Origin: Fischerella sp. JS2
GTDB taxonomy: Bacteria; Cyanobacteriota; Cyanobacteriia; Cyanobacteriales; Nostocaceae
Length of the DNA stretch: 64,000 nt
Direction: 5' to 3'
Assembly (NCBI RefSeq): GCF_032393985.1
Contig: NZ_CP135918.1
Coordinates: 3,720,001-3,784,000 of the forward strand
Shown here: positions 56,151 to 64,000 of the stretch, one piece after another
Position numbering within the stretch: the stretch's first letter is position 1
Layout: each line of letters begins with the position of its first letter
Made by a program: the position numbers and the translations under genes
Notes under the pieces: model-generated
Database searches by the model: none
What the model was told of the DNA's origin: nothing
Seen by the model: the letters and a program-made list of their open reading frames with translations, nothing else

Positions 56151-56743
56151 AGCTAAATGTTTACCAAAGCAAAATTTTAATTAGTTTTTAAAAATCAAAA
56201 ATTTATTAAGATGAGAAGCAAAAAGCATTAATATTAGTTAAGCAAAATACTAAATAATTGAAGTATCTGAAAATACGTTACAACAAATCTATTTTTTTAT
56301 CTCTCAACAAAAGTATCTTGAAAAAGACTTTGATATACATGTGAAAAATTGCTCACTGCAAAATCCTTCTGAATCTCAGTAATTCTTACCGAAGAAAGGC
56401 AGAGGGCAGAGGAGCCAGTGCGGTGGACTCTTCTCCCGGCATAAAGAAAGAGGCGTCACCTGGCATGGCAGAAGGAAAAAAGTATATTATTTGATACAAA
56501 AGTTAAGTCCTCTGTTCTTTGCCATATGGTTTAAAGAAAGTGAATTTATCTATATAAAATAAACAAACGCGTAGGAACTTTATTAAATTCCCGGAATTTA
56601 TTCGTGAGGATGTCCTTCTGCCATCTGCCTTCTTAACTATATTTACGCAAATTCATAGATCAAGAGTATTGCTAATTACTCAGTAAAATATATTAACTCT
56701 TGAGTTCACAATAGCAGAAAAGACTTACAATCGTCATTTACGG
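56151..56743. other. Intergenic region upstream of hrcA
   Basis: About 590 bp, AT-rich, with repeat copies at 56396-56465 (one arm of the inverted pair with 59266-59313) and CCATCTGCCTTCTT near 56618. No gene seen. Confidence 0.4.
56416..56463. repeat. Dispersed 48-bp repeat, arm 1
   Basis: Matches the reverse complement of 59266-59313 at 47 of 48 positions. Begins CAGTGCGGTGGACTC and ends GGCGTCACCTGG. Confidence 0.8.
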
Positions 56744-57091
56744 TTAATACATAGGAATTGAAGGGTCAATTAACATTGAGTAGGCATCAATACCACCAGA
56801 AATATTTTTCACATTTGTAAATCCTTGATTAACCAGCCACTGACACATCTGAGCAGAACGAATGCCATGATGACAAAGTACCAAGGTTTCAACATCAGGA
56901 TCTAGGCACGTGTGGATTTCATTTCCCCATTCAGCAAATTCACTTAGAGGTAAGTTAACAAAACCCTCAATGTGAGCGATCGCGACTTCCTGTGGTTCAC
57001 GCACGTCCACAAGCTGAAGATTAGACTCACCTTTAGATAAACGTTGGGCGAGTTCTTCTACACTAATTTGGGTAATAGCTTGACCTTTCAT
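56744..57091 (-). CDS. Rhodanese-like domain protein
   Basis: 115-aa single-domain sulfurtransferase-like protein. The domain starts at ISVEELAQRLSKGES and has LVDVREPQEVAIAHIEGFVNLPL. The active-site loop is CHHGIRS with Cys73, so it may carry persulfide sulfur. SGGIDAY and a C-terminal PxxxY end (PSIPMY) match the cyanobacterial single-domain type. Start at ATG 57091; the upstream 19 codons (to 57148) run through a dispersed repeat (CCAAAATCTCAAATCCC). Alone on the minus strand. Confidence 0.9.
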   Translation of the reverse strand: MKGQAITQISVEELAQRLSKGESNLQLVDVREPQEVAIAHIEGFVNLPLSEFAEWGNEIHTCLDPDVETLVLCHHGIRSAQMCQWLVNQGFTNVKNISGGIDAYSMLIDPSIPMY

Positions 57092-57411
57092 TCCGATTTT
57101 AAATTTGGGATTTGAGATTTTGGATGAAACAAAGCAAGTATGAAGCATATAGGTAAGACCTCTAAGAAAGTTTTCACAAACAATCTCAGACGTTTCCTAG
57201 ATACTATTTATGTTTGCAGAAAATAGTCATCTTGACCAGGAAAAAATACTTAGAGGACTTTGAGCAATAATTTCAGTATCAGGAAACAGGGAACAGCTTG
57301 AAGAATGTGTAATTAATTTTGTAATCTTACTTATTTCTCTATTCCTTATCCCCTATACCCTATACCTTATACCCTCATAATTGATAATTGGTAACTGAAA
57401 ATAGGTATTTT
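57092..57411. other. Divergent intergenic region
   Basis: 320 bp with dispersed repeats (CCCTATACCCTATACCTTAT, 57350-57370). Contains promoters for the rhodanese and DUF3352 genes. No gene seen. Confidence 0.4.
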
Positions 57412-59085
57412 ATGAAACAAGTTTTATTCTTTCGTTCTCTAGCAGCTATTGCGATGATGCTGCTATTTATCACTATTTCTGGCTGTAGTAACTTATCCGG
57501 TGCAAATTCTCTTATGGGAATTAGTGGAACTAGACAACAGCCTGGTGCGGCAATTTTTGTATCTCAACAAGCACCAGTGATGATATCAATGCTGGTAAAT
57601 CCTGATAAATTACAACCATTGGAACGTGAAGGAGAACTATCCAAACTTAAAACCAGCTTATTAGCCAACACAAGCCTAGATTATAAACAAGACATTCAAC
57701 CTTGGTTGGGCAGTGAAATTACCTTAGCTGTCACAACCCAAGACATTGATCGCGATCCTAGTAACGGACAACAGCCGGGGTATCTAATGGCACTAGCAAC
57801 CAAAAACTCAGAGAAAAGCCGTGAATTTGTGGATTTGTTATTTTCCAAACGGGCGATCGCTGGGTCAAACTTAACTACAGAACAATACGAAGGCATCAAA
57901 CTGATTTTTGACTCTCAACAAGTAGATACAAAATCCAAAATCCAAAATTCTTTGGCTGGCGCTGCTGTTGGTGATGATTTTGTCTTGTTTGCCAACGATC
58001 CCAAAGTACTACGAGAAGCAATTAATAATGTCCAGGCTCCTGACCTCAATATAACTACCTTTAGTCAATACCAGCAAGCTGTCAAACAAATACCCAAAGG
58101 TGCATTAGCTATAGCGTTTCTCAATCTTCCTAATATCGCTCAATGGCAAGGTCTAAAACTGCCAGAACCAGCAACTTATGACAGCGAAATAGTGTCGGTC
58201 ATCCTAACCAACAAAGGATTACTAGCAGAAACTAGCTTACTAGCACAAGCCGATACAGCACCATCTTTAGAGCCATTATCTCAACCTGTAGGAGCATTAC
58301 AATATATTCCTACCTCAGCAGGTTTAGCGATCACTGGAAAAAATTTGAGTAGCTTACCTAACAGCAATTTAACTCAAGTCTGGGAACAACTCAAAGTCGC
58401 CATATCCGGTTCAGAAAAAGATGTGGTTTCTGACTTAATCAAACCTGTGGTAGATGTGCAAGCAGAGTCAGACATCAATTTAAAAGAAGATATTTTTAGC
58501 TGGGTACAGGGAGAATACGCCATTGGATTATTACCCCGTCCAGGACAAGCAAATCCCGATTTTGTGTTTGTAGTTGAAAAAACTGAAACAACACCAGCAG
58601 GAATTTCTCATTTAGATGAAATAGCATCCTCAAAGGGATTGTCACTGAATACTTTTGATATAGACAAACAAAAAATCTCAGCTTGGACACAATTAAAAGC
58701 CACAAAAGTAGCTGATCCGCAACAGCGAGAAAAATACACAATTGAAGCAAATGTTTCCGGAGTGCATATTAGCCAAGGAAATTACGAAATTTTGGCTTCC
58801 AACCTCGAAACAATGAATGAAGTTCTCAATGCTAAGAACAATTCCTTAATTAGCGATCGCCAATTTAAAAATAGTATTGCTGCCATTCCCCAACCAAACC
58901 AAGGTTACGTGTATTTAGATTGGGCAAAAAGCCGAGAAATATTAGAAAGCCAATTTCCAATTCTCAAACTAGCAGAAATACTCGCAAAACCCATCTTCGA
59001 GAACTTGCGATCGCTCACCATTAGCAGTTACGGTAGCGACACAGAAATATTCAAAGGTGGCGTGTTCTTTCAATTAGGTAAATAG
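57412..59085 (+). CDS. DUF3352-type lipoprotein
   Basis: 557 aa. Lipoprotein signal: SLAAIAMMLLFITISGC, with the lipobox Cys25, so it is anchored in a membrane. The rest is one long alpha/beta domain of the DUF3352 kind, common in cyanobacteria: AAIFVSQQAPVMISMLVNPDKLQ near the start, LGSEITLAVTTQDIDRD, and VYLDWAKSREILESQFPIL near the end. ATG 57412 (MKQVLFFRS) puts the signal at the N-terminus; the longer frame (57388) does not. No catalytic motif is known for this family. It stands alone. Confidence 0.82.
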   Translation: MKQVLFFRSLAAIAMMLLFITISGCSNLSGANSLMGISGTRQQPGAAIFVSQQAPVMISMLVNPDKLQPLEREGELSKLKTSLLANTSLDYKQDIQPWLGSEITLAVTTQDIDRDPSNGQQPGYLMALATKNSEKSREFVDLLFSKRAIAGSNLTTEQYEGIKLIFDSQQVDTKSKIQNSLAGAAVGDDFVLFANDPKVLREAINNVQAPDLNITTFSQYQQAVKQIPKGALAIAFLNLPNIAQWQGLKLPEPATYDSEIVSVILTNKGLLAETSLLAQADTAPSLEPLSQPVGALQYIPTSAGLAITGKNLSSLPNSNLTQVWEQLKVAISGSEKDVVSDLIKPVVDVQAESDINLKEDIFSWVQGEYAIGLLPRPGQANPDFVFVVEKTETTPAGISHLDEIASSKGLSLNTFDIDKQKISAWTQLKATKVADPQQREKYTIEANVSGVHISQGNYEILASNLETMNEVLNAKNNSLISDRQFKNSIAAIPQPNQGYVYLDWAKSREILESQFPILKLAEILAKPIFENLRSLTISSYGSDTEIFKGGVFFQLGK

Positions 59086-59446
59086 GCAATAGTCAATTGT
59101 CATTGGTCATTTGTTAGGGGTTAGAAATCAGTGTAGACGCGTAGCGGCTTGCCGCAGGCTACAGTTAACTGTTAACTGTTAGTAATGTAATTTAATAACT
59201 GATCACTGAATTACACTCCTCCCACTCCACCCTTACAAGAAGCCACTTGCGCACGGCAGGTGACACCAGGTGACGCCTCTTTCTTTATGCCAGGAGAAGA
59301 GTCCACCGCACTGCCTCGTCTACACACTCCCCACACTCTCTCTTGTGTCACCTTCCAATGTGGCACAGCACCGAAATGACTCAAAGGTTATTTTTGTTAC
59401 AATAATGTATACAATATAACTATAATTTCTGCGTTGGAGGGCTTCT
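59086..59446. other. Intergenic region with dispersed repeats
   Basis: 360 bp holding GTCTAGACGCGTAGCGG-like elements (59127-59160) and the second arm of the 48-bp inverted pair (59266-59313). TATAAT-like DNA near 59412 could serve the next gene. Confidence 0.4.
59266..59313. repeat. Dispersed 48-bp repeat, arm 2
   Basis: Inverted copy of 56416-56463, one mismatch. Begins CCAGGTGACGCC and ends CCACCGCACTG. Confidence 0.8.
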
Positions 59447-59935
59447 ATGGATAAACGTTGCCCCCGACTTCTCTTTAGAGGAGGTTGGATCTTAGTTACA
59501 CTGTCATTTCTGATCTCCCTGCCTGTATCAGCAGATACTTCTAATTTTGGTAAAATTACTTTATCACCCAACTTTGAACCAGCACAAGGGACAGTAACAG
59601 GTTATACTGGCGGCTCTTATTCTCTATCAGCAATTAGCAATCGCGATCGCCACAAAAATGCCTGTATTGGCTTTGCCGATCCAACTCCAGATCACATCTT
59701 AATTTTGAAAAAAAACTTTCCCCGTCTGAAAATAGTGGTCAACAGTGGCGGCTACGATACCACCTTACTCATTCAAGGGCCAGATAATAACACTATTCGC
59801 TGTGGTGATGATACAGGTAACAGTAAAGATGCCAGTATCGAAGACAAAGATTGGAAAGCAGGAACTTATAAAGTTTGGGTAGCAACCTTTAACTCGCAAG
59901 TCAAAAAGAACTACACGCTTTCTGTAGAGGAGTAG
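59447..59935 (+). CDS. Small secreted beta-sandwich-like protein
   Basis: 162 aa with a signal peptide (residues 1-30, RGGWILVTLSFLISLPVSA-D). The mature part resembles the PPC-like beta-sandwich of cyanobacterial exported proteins: SLSAISNRDRHKNACIGFADPTPDHILIL, VVNSGGYDTTLLIQGPDNNTIRCGDDTGNS and DWKAGTYKVWVATFNSQVKKNYTLSV. Two cysteines may form a disulfide. GGAGGG lies six bases before ATG 59447. Function unknown. Isolated on the plus strand. Confidence 0.75.
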   Translation: MDKRCPRLLFRGGWILVTLSFLISLPVSADTSNFGKITLSPNFEPAQGTVTGYTGGSYSLSAISNRDRHKNACIGFADPTPDHILILKKNFPRLKIVVNSGGYDTTLLIQGPDNNTIRCGDDTGNSKDASIEDKDWKAGTYKVWVATFNSQVKKNYTLSVEE

Positions 59936-59937
59936 GG

Positions 59938-60035
59938 ATTGGGGAGTGTGGGGAACTCACCGGCCCCTGGTGGGGATTAGGGGCAATGGGGGGAGTGGGA
60001 GAAGTGTGGGAGTGTGGGGAGTGTGAGGAGTAATA
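59938..60035 (+). repeat. G-rich repeat tract
   Basis: Many G3-G6 runs on the plus strand (GGGGAGTGTGGGGA, GGTGGGGATTAGGGG, GGGGGGAGTGGGAG). Same motif family as 930-975 and 50090. It could fold into quadruplexes. Confidence 0.6.
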
Positions 60036-60186
60036 TAAATAACCACTAACTACTAACTACTAATGTACAGACGCGATGTTCCTCGCGTCTCTACCCAACA
60101 ATCAACAATCAACAATCAACAACAAACAACCAACAAATATTAAGATAGAGTGTAGCTTGTTTGGCAAAACAGAGGGTACATTGAGC

Positions 60187-60954
60187 GTGCTGTCTACACT
60201 CCTTGCTGATTTTCGCATTATTTTTGAACGTGACCCAGCTGCCCGTAACTGGTTGGAAGTATTGTTTTGCTACCCTGGTTTACAAGCTTTGCTATTTCAT
60301 CGGCTGGCTCATTGGCTGCATCATGTTGGTATTCCCTTTATTCCTCGTTTGATCTCCCATTTTGCCCGATTTTTAACCGGAATCGAAATTCACCCCGGTG
60401 CTGTGATTGGTAAAAGTGTATTTATTGATCATGGGATGGGGGTAGTCATTGGTGAAACAGCAATTGTGGGAGATTATGCGCTGATTTATCAAGGCGTTAC
60501 TCTGGGTGGTACTGGTAAAGAAAGCGGTAAACGCCACCCGACTTTGGGTGAAAATGTTGTAGTTGGTGCAGGTGCAAAAGTATTAGGTAATATCCAAATT
60601 GGTAATAACGTTCGTATTGGTGCTGGCTCAGTTGTTTTGAGGGATGTACCTTCTAATTGCACTGTTGTTGGTATACCCGGTCGCATTATTTATCGGTCTG
60701 GTGTGCGAGTCGCCCCATTGGAACACAATAATTTACCAGACTCAGAAGCAGAAGTAATTCGCGCTTTAGTAGACCGAATTGAATTGTTAGAACAACAAAT
60801 ACAAAGCCTACAGCAAAATCAATCTGACACCAAAACTCTTGTTTTTGTAAATCAATTGCCCGTTCATAAAGAAAGTGAAAATTTACAAGATGGTCTGTCT
60901 TGCAATCTCAGAGATAAGGCCATTCAAGAGTTTCTAGATGGGGCTGGAATTTGA
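60187..60954 (+). CDS. cysE: Serine O-acetyltransferase
   Basis: Acetylates L-serine with acetyl-CoA, the first committed step of cysteine synthesis. The N-terminal helical part ([31 protein letters not shown]) precedes the left-handed beta-helix of hexapeptide repeats. The catalytic segment is [63 protein letters not shown] is also diagnostic. The C-terminus has a coiled-coil tail ([20 protein letters not shown]). I chose GTG 60187 (MLSTLLADF); TTG 60181 is an alternative. ATG 60076 lies in repeat DNA (AACAATCAACAATCAAC). Length 255 aa. Confidence 0.93.
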   Translation: MLSTLLADFRIIFERDPAARNWLEVLFCYPGLQALLFHRLAHWLHHVGIPFIPRLISHFARFLTGIEIHPGAVIGKSVFIDHGMGVVIGETAIVGDYALIYQGVTLGGTGKESGKRHPTLGENVVVGAGAKVLGNIQIGNNVRIGAGSVVLRDVPSNCTVVGIPGRIIYRSGVRVAPLEHNNLPDSEAEVIRALVDRIELLEQQIQSLQQNQSDTKTLVFVNQLPVHKESENLQDGLSCNLRDKAIQEFLDGAGI

Positions 60955-61890
60955 GACTTTGTAGATAGTTGAAAAAATTATTCAATTAATCTACTTAAAG
61001 TAGTACTCAACCATTGCTGGAGTACTTAGGCTATTAGCCCGCACTTAGGTTGCGGGCTTTCACTGATCAGTGAGCAGTGTTAAATGATAGCTGATTGAAG
61101 CAGTTGATGTGCGGCGAATTCATTGCTTCATTCGATAATATTTATCTAATTCATCTTAAAATCATTGATATTTTTATAAGCAAATACCGTACCTAAATTT
61201 CAGTAATTTATACTAAAGAAAATTTTTATCATTGGTATATCTTTCACAATTTTGCTGATCAAAGTAATTTATAATACTAAATATCTTCAAATACTTAATG
61301 TTGTTGATGAATGCTCGACGCTGTGCAGTCAAATATATCAACAATTTTCTGCGATCTCAGCATTAAATAACTTGATAATTGCCTGATAATTAGTGCCTAA
61401 TCTATTAAATACACATGATATTAACTTGGTAATTGATAATCTTTAATTTTGGCTATATACTTATGGTTTAGATAAATAAGTCATATGATTTGCTTGAAGA
61501 ACTGAATTTACAATTTCAAATCCAAAATTAAGGGGTGCCAAGTCATTAAACTTCAAGGGTGCCAAAACAATTTAATACAGTAGTAGGGTTTTTAGGTAAA
61601 CTCACCTCAAGGGTAGGATGAGAAAAATTTTTGTTTGCCTACACAGATGATTGAGCATATAAAGCAAAGCATGGTAGAAAAACTAGTCTCATGCCTGAAT
61701 TTTATGCAAAAAACTATCTACTGCTACAAGTAGTGGTTTATGTCATTAGTTTTGATGAGTAATAAAAGTTCGTAGTTAGGGCTTTAGCCCTTAAAATTGA
61801 GCGATAAATCGCTCACTACAAACCTCTCATAATTAATGAGATAGACAACTAGGGACAAGGTTCAATAATTACAACTATAAATTTTGAACA
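60955..61890. other. Long intergenic region upstream of the pix-type operon
   Basis: 935 bp, AT-rich. It holds the cysE terminator (61036-61058), a GGTGCCAA direct repeat (61535, 61559) and a dispersed hairpin pair (AGGGCTTTAGCCCT near 61776, GAGCGATAAATCGCTC near 61799). No gene seen. Confidence 0.45.
61036..61058 (+). terminator. cysE terminator
   Basis: AGCCCGCA (61036-61043) pairs with TGCGGGCT (61051-61058), a GC-rich 8-bp stem with a 7-nt loop, 82 bp after cysE. Confidence 0.7.
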
Positions 61891-63144
61891 ATGTTGACTC
61901 CTTCATCTGTCAGATCAATAGATCTGCCAATCACGCTTTACAAAATAGAAAATAGTGATGAGCTAGCAAAATACATTCAGATTTGTAGTAGGGATAAAGT
62001 TTCCGGTCGGCTAGATTTCAGTTTTTCAGGCAACCAAGGAGCAATCTGGAGTTTGTTTTTTCATCAAGGTTGTTTAACTTGGGGTGCTGGTGAGTTGCAT
62101 CCGTTGCGTCGTTGGAATCGACAACTACGTCAGCACTGTCCACATTTGGCTGCTGACTCTTGTCAACAAAAAACAGAGCGTCCTCAAAATTGGGACTATA
62201 GTTCTCTGCTAAATCAGGTGAAACAGGGAAAATTGCCGCAAGCAAAACTAGCAGCAATCGTCGGAGGAAATATTTTAGAAATTCTGTTTGATCTGATCCA
62301 GGCTGTACACCTACCTCGCCAGAATGCAGAAATGCAACTAGCTTACAGTAAATTTCCACAAGACCTGATTGACTCTACATTGGTTTCACTCCAGCTTGAG
62401 CAGGTTTGGCAGCAAGCATGGAAAGCTTGGAAAATTTGGCAACAAGCTGGTTTAGCAGGCTTTTCTCCTAATCTGGCTCCTGTCATATGGGATAACGAAG
62501 GACTGCGACAACAGACTTCACAGCCTGTCTACCAAAATCTTACTACGATGGCAAACGGCAATTGGACACTGAGAGATTTAGCAGTCAAGCTGAGACAACC
62601 ACTAGTGCCTTTAACGCAGTCCATCATGCCTTATGTCAACCAAGGAATGATAGGATTAATCCACGTTGCAGACATCAGCTTCTATGTTAAACCTGTAATC
62701 GGTTCCCTAATTGCCTATATCGAAGATAGTCGATTTGATAGCGAGATGATGGGGCGTATTCTCGCTCCGGCTGGTTATCGATTTATCAATATTAGAGACT
62801 CTATCCAGGCACTACCGATGTTGCTAGAGCATAAACCTGATTTGATTTTTTTAGATTTACTTATGCCTGTGGCAAACGGGTATGAAGTGTGCGCGCAAAT
62901 CCGCCGGATTTCAGCCTTTAAAAACACCCCAATAATTATTATTACCAGCAGCGACGGCATTGTTGATCGGGTGCGGGCAAAAATAGTTGGTTCTTCAGGC
63001 TTTTTAGCAAAGCCAATCGAAGCGGGAAAAGTCCTATCTGTTGTGCGGCAATATCTACCAGTTTCGCCCTTATCTGCTTCCGGGGACTCAACAACAGCCT
63101 CATATCAATTTGGGGATAAGGAATCATCTGTAATTGGCTTTTAG
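61891..63144 (+). CDS. PATAN-REC response regulator (PatA/PixG-like)
   Basis: 417 aa. The N-terminal PATAN (DUF4388-like) domain spans about 1-250 (GRLDFSFSGNQGAIWSLFFHQGCLTWGAG, then LEILFDLIQAVH). The C-terminal receiver domain (about 270-395) has the acceptor Asp322 in LIFLDLLMP, with TSSDG and Lys375-like KPI in FLAKPIEAGK. PatA-type regulators control phototaxis, pilus activity or heterocyst patterning. A CheY-like gene and the start of a further gene follow, the order of pixG-pixH-pixI. A 431-bp gap separates it from the CheY gene. Confidence 0.9.
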   Translation: MLTPSSVRSIDLPITLYKIENSDELAKYIQICSRDKVSGRLDFSFSGNQGAIWSLFFHQGCLTWGAGELHPLRRWNRQLRQHCPHLAADSCQQKTERPQNWDYSSLLNQVKQGKLPQAKLAAIVGGNILEILFDLIQAVHLPRQNAEMQLAYSKFPQDLIDSTLVSLQLEQVWQQAWKAWKIWQQAGLAGFSPNLAPVIWDNEGLRQQTSQPVYQNLTTMANGNWTLRDLAVKLRQPLVPLTQSIMPYVNQGMIGLIHVADISFYVKPVIGSLIAYIEDSRFDSEMMGRILAPAGYRFINIRDSIQALPMLLEHKPDLIFLDLLMPVANGYEVCAQIRRISAFKNTPIIIITSSDGIVDRVRAKIVGSSGFLAKPIEAGKVLSVVRQYLPVSPLSASGDSTTASYQFGDKESSVIGF

Positions 63145-63575
63145 AAAGTTGGATTTAGATTTTGGATTTGACATTAAGAGCTTTTACGAAAAACTTTTTC
63201 TAGATATCTAGAGTAATTCTAATCCTCTTTCCTTCTATCTTGAAAATAGCGATCGGGGATTAACTTAACAGCAAACCCATAATCCATCTGTGTGCATCGG
63301 TGTACCTTACGGAAGCCGCTACGCGTCTACGTTATATTTTTCATCCCCTCGTTGTGGGCAATTGCCCGTGAGGGGCTAGCTTGAAAAATAGGCGGAGGAG
63401 GCGCGGGTTCGCTACCTGCGGACGAACAAGAAGCGCCGTGGAAGAAGGAATTAAAGACTTTTATACTTTGTTGTCTGAGAAATCACATGGTGGGCTGACT
63501 TGCAAGAAAGGTGTAGGGGTATAAGGGTATAGGGAAAAATTTGCAGGACTTTGTATCACGTATCAAAAGAAAAAT
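63145..63575. other. Gap inside the pix-type cluster
   Basis: 431 bp with dispersed repeats: GGTGTACCTTACGG (near 63300), a palindrome CCCCTCGTTGTGGGC/GCCCGTGAGGGG (63353-63378), and a GC-rich element (GGAGGAGGCGCGGG, near 63392). No gene seen. A separate promoter for the CheY gene is possible. Confidence 0.45.
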
Positions 63576-63941
63576 ATGATCACGGTTCTTTTAGTTGAAG
63601 ATAGTTTGACAGAAACTAAGGTAATGACTTACTACCTTAGACAAGCTGGTCTATCAGTAGTTAGCGCTACAAATTGTGAAGAAGCTCGGATCAAGCTTAG
63701 TCAACAAAAACCGGATCTGGTAATTGTCGATGTCATCTTACCTGGACAGAGCGGCTTTGAACTGTGCCGTGAACTAAAGACCCATGCCAATACTTCGCAA
63801 ATTCCAGTCGTGATTTGCTCAACAAAGGGAACAGAAGTTGACAAACTTTGGGGTGCAATGCTAGGAGCAGATGCTTATCTCCCCAAACCAGTAGACCAAA
63901 GAGAGTTGACAAACACGGTCTTGCGCTTAACCGCCGTATAG
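63576..63941 (+). CDS. CheY-like response regulator (PixH-like)
   Basis: 121-aa single receiver domain. The acidic pair is in VLLVEDSLTE, the phospho-acceptor is Asp52 in LVIVDVILPG, the Ser/Thr is in VICSTKG, and Lys in YLPKPVDQREL. It carries no output domain, so it would act like PixH/CheY on pilus motors. Start at ATG 63576. The next gene starts 11 bases after the stop. Confidence 0.92.
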   Translation: MITVLLVEDSLTETKVMTYYLRQAGLSVVSATNCEEARIKLSQQKPDLVIVDVILPGQSGFELCRELKTHANTSQIPVVICSTKGTEVDKLWGAMLGADAYLPKPVDQRELTNTVLRLTAV

Positions 63942-63952
63942 GAACCAACGCG

Positions 63953-64000
63953 ATGACGCAATCATCTGATTCACAGCTAATAGCAACCAACAGCCTTGAA
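63953..64000 (+). CDS. Start of a further operon gene (probably CheW/PixI-like), cut by window edge
   Basis: ATG 63953 lies 11 bases after the CheY stop and reads MTQSSDSQLIATNSLE before the window ends. Sixteen residues are too few for a family call. By operon order (PATAN-REC, CheY, then CheW) a CheW-like PixI is expected; this is inference. Confidence 0.5.
   Translation, partial: MTQSSDSQLIATNSLE

Noticed and set aside
1-64000. tRNA, rRNA and CIRCE elements
   Set aside because: I looked for tRNA-like cloverleaf ends, rRNA stretches and TTAGCACTC/GAGTGCTAA pairs and saw none. A tRNAscan and motif search would be decisive.

Overview
The window looks like chromosomal DNA from a filamentous, probably heterocyst-forming cyanobacterium (Nostocales). 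Evidence: the HIP1 octamer GCGATCGC is very frequent, there are many short tandem repeats of the STRR kind, and the gene set includes a cyanobacterial FtsH, a COP23-domain protein, bilin-binding GAF sensors, a PATAN-REC response regulator, a high-light-inducible protein and a Nostoc-like CrtW ketolase. I cannot name the species.

Layout. 0-9 kb: ftsH 5' part (cut by the window edge), an FMN reductase, a beta-propeller-like protein, a DacB-type D-Ala-D-Ala carboxypeptidase, rsmE followed by a TPR protein, an Ala/Lys-rich protein and a lipase-like hydrolase. 9-21 kb: a GH65 phosphorylase, then a minus-strand two-partner secretion cluster (tpsA-tpsB and a secreted CHAT-TPR protein). tpsA is broken by an exact 20-bp tandem duplication. 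21-32 kb: a membrane TPR protein with three near-identical 480-bp repeats, a Cph2-like phytochrome histidine kinase and a PixJ-like chemoreceptor with both cysteines of a DXCF cyanobacteriochrome. 32-40 kb: an APC transporter, a GT2/PIG-L pair, a DUF427 protein, tsaB, a TerB-like protein, a 53-aa membrane protein, a histone-deacetylase-like amidohydrolase and small regulators.

40-48 kb is the accessory core. It holds two copies of a transcription unit for an unrecognised 56-aa protein, with a shared leader whose hairpin shows compensatory changes. Between them lies a small RHH-like gene with an operator-like inverted repeat around its -10. Then come a decayed CRISPR repeat, a MITE-like element, a CRISPR array of 68 repeats and 67 spacers (42185-47087) without cas genes in the window, and an IS1-family element only 24 bp from what is probably the leader end.

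48-64 kb: gpmI, secG, a metzincin protease, an SDR, an HLIP/crtW pair, a paralogous pair of membrane proteins (one a remnant), hrcA, a rhodanese, a DUF3352 lipoprotein, a small secreted protein, cysE, and the start of a pix-type phototaxis operon (PATAN-REC, CheY, start of the next gene) running off the right edge.

Together the light-related genes (Cph2-like kinase, PixJ-like receptor, pixGH-like operon, HLIP/CrtW) suggest a motile, light-responsive organism. The candidates most likely to be undescribed are the twin 56-aa units with the structured leader; the IS1 next to the CRISPR array is the best lead on a compromised defence locus.
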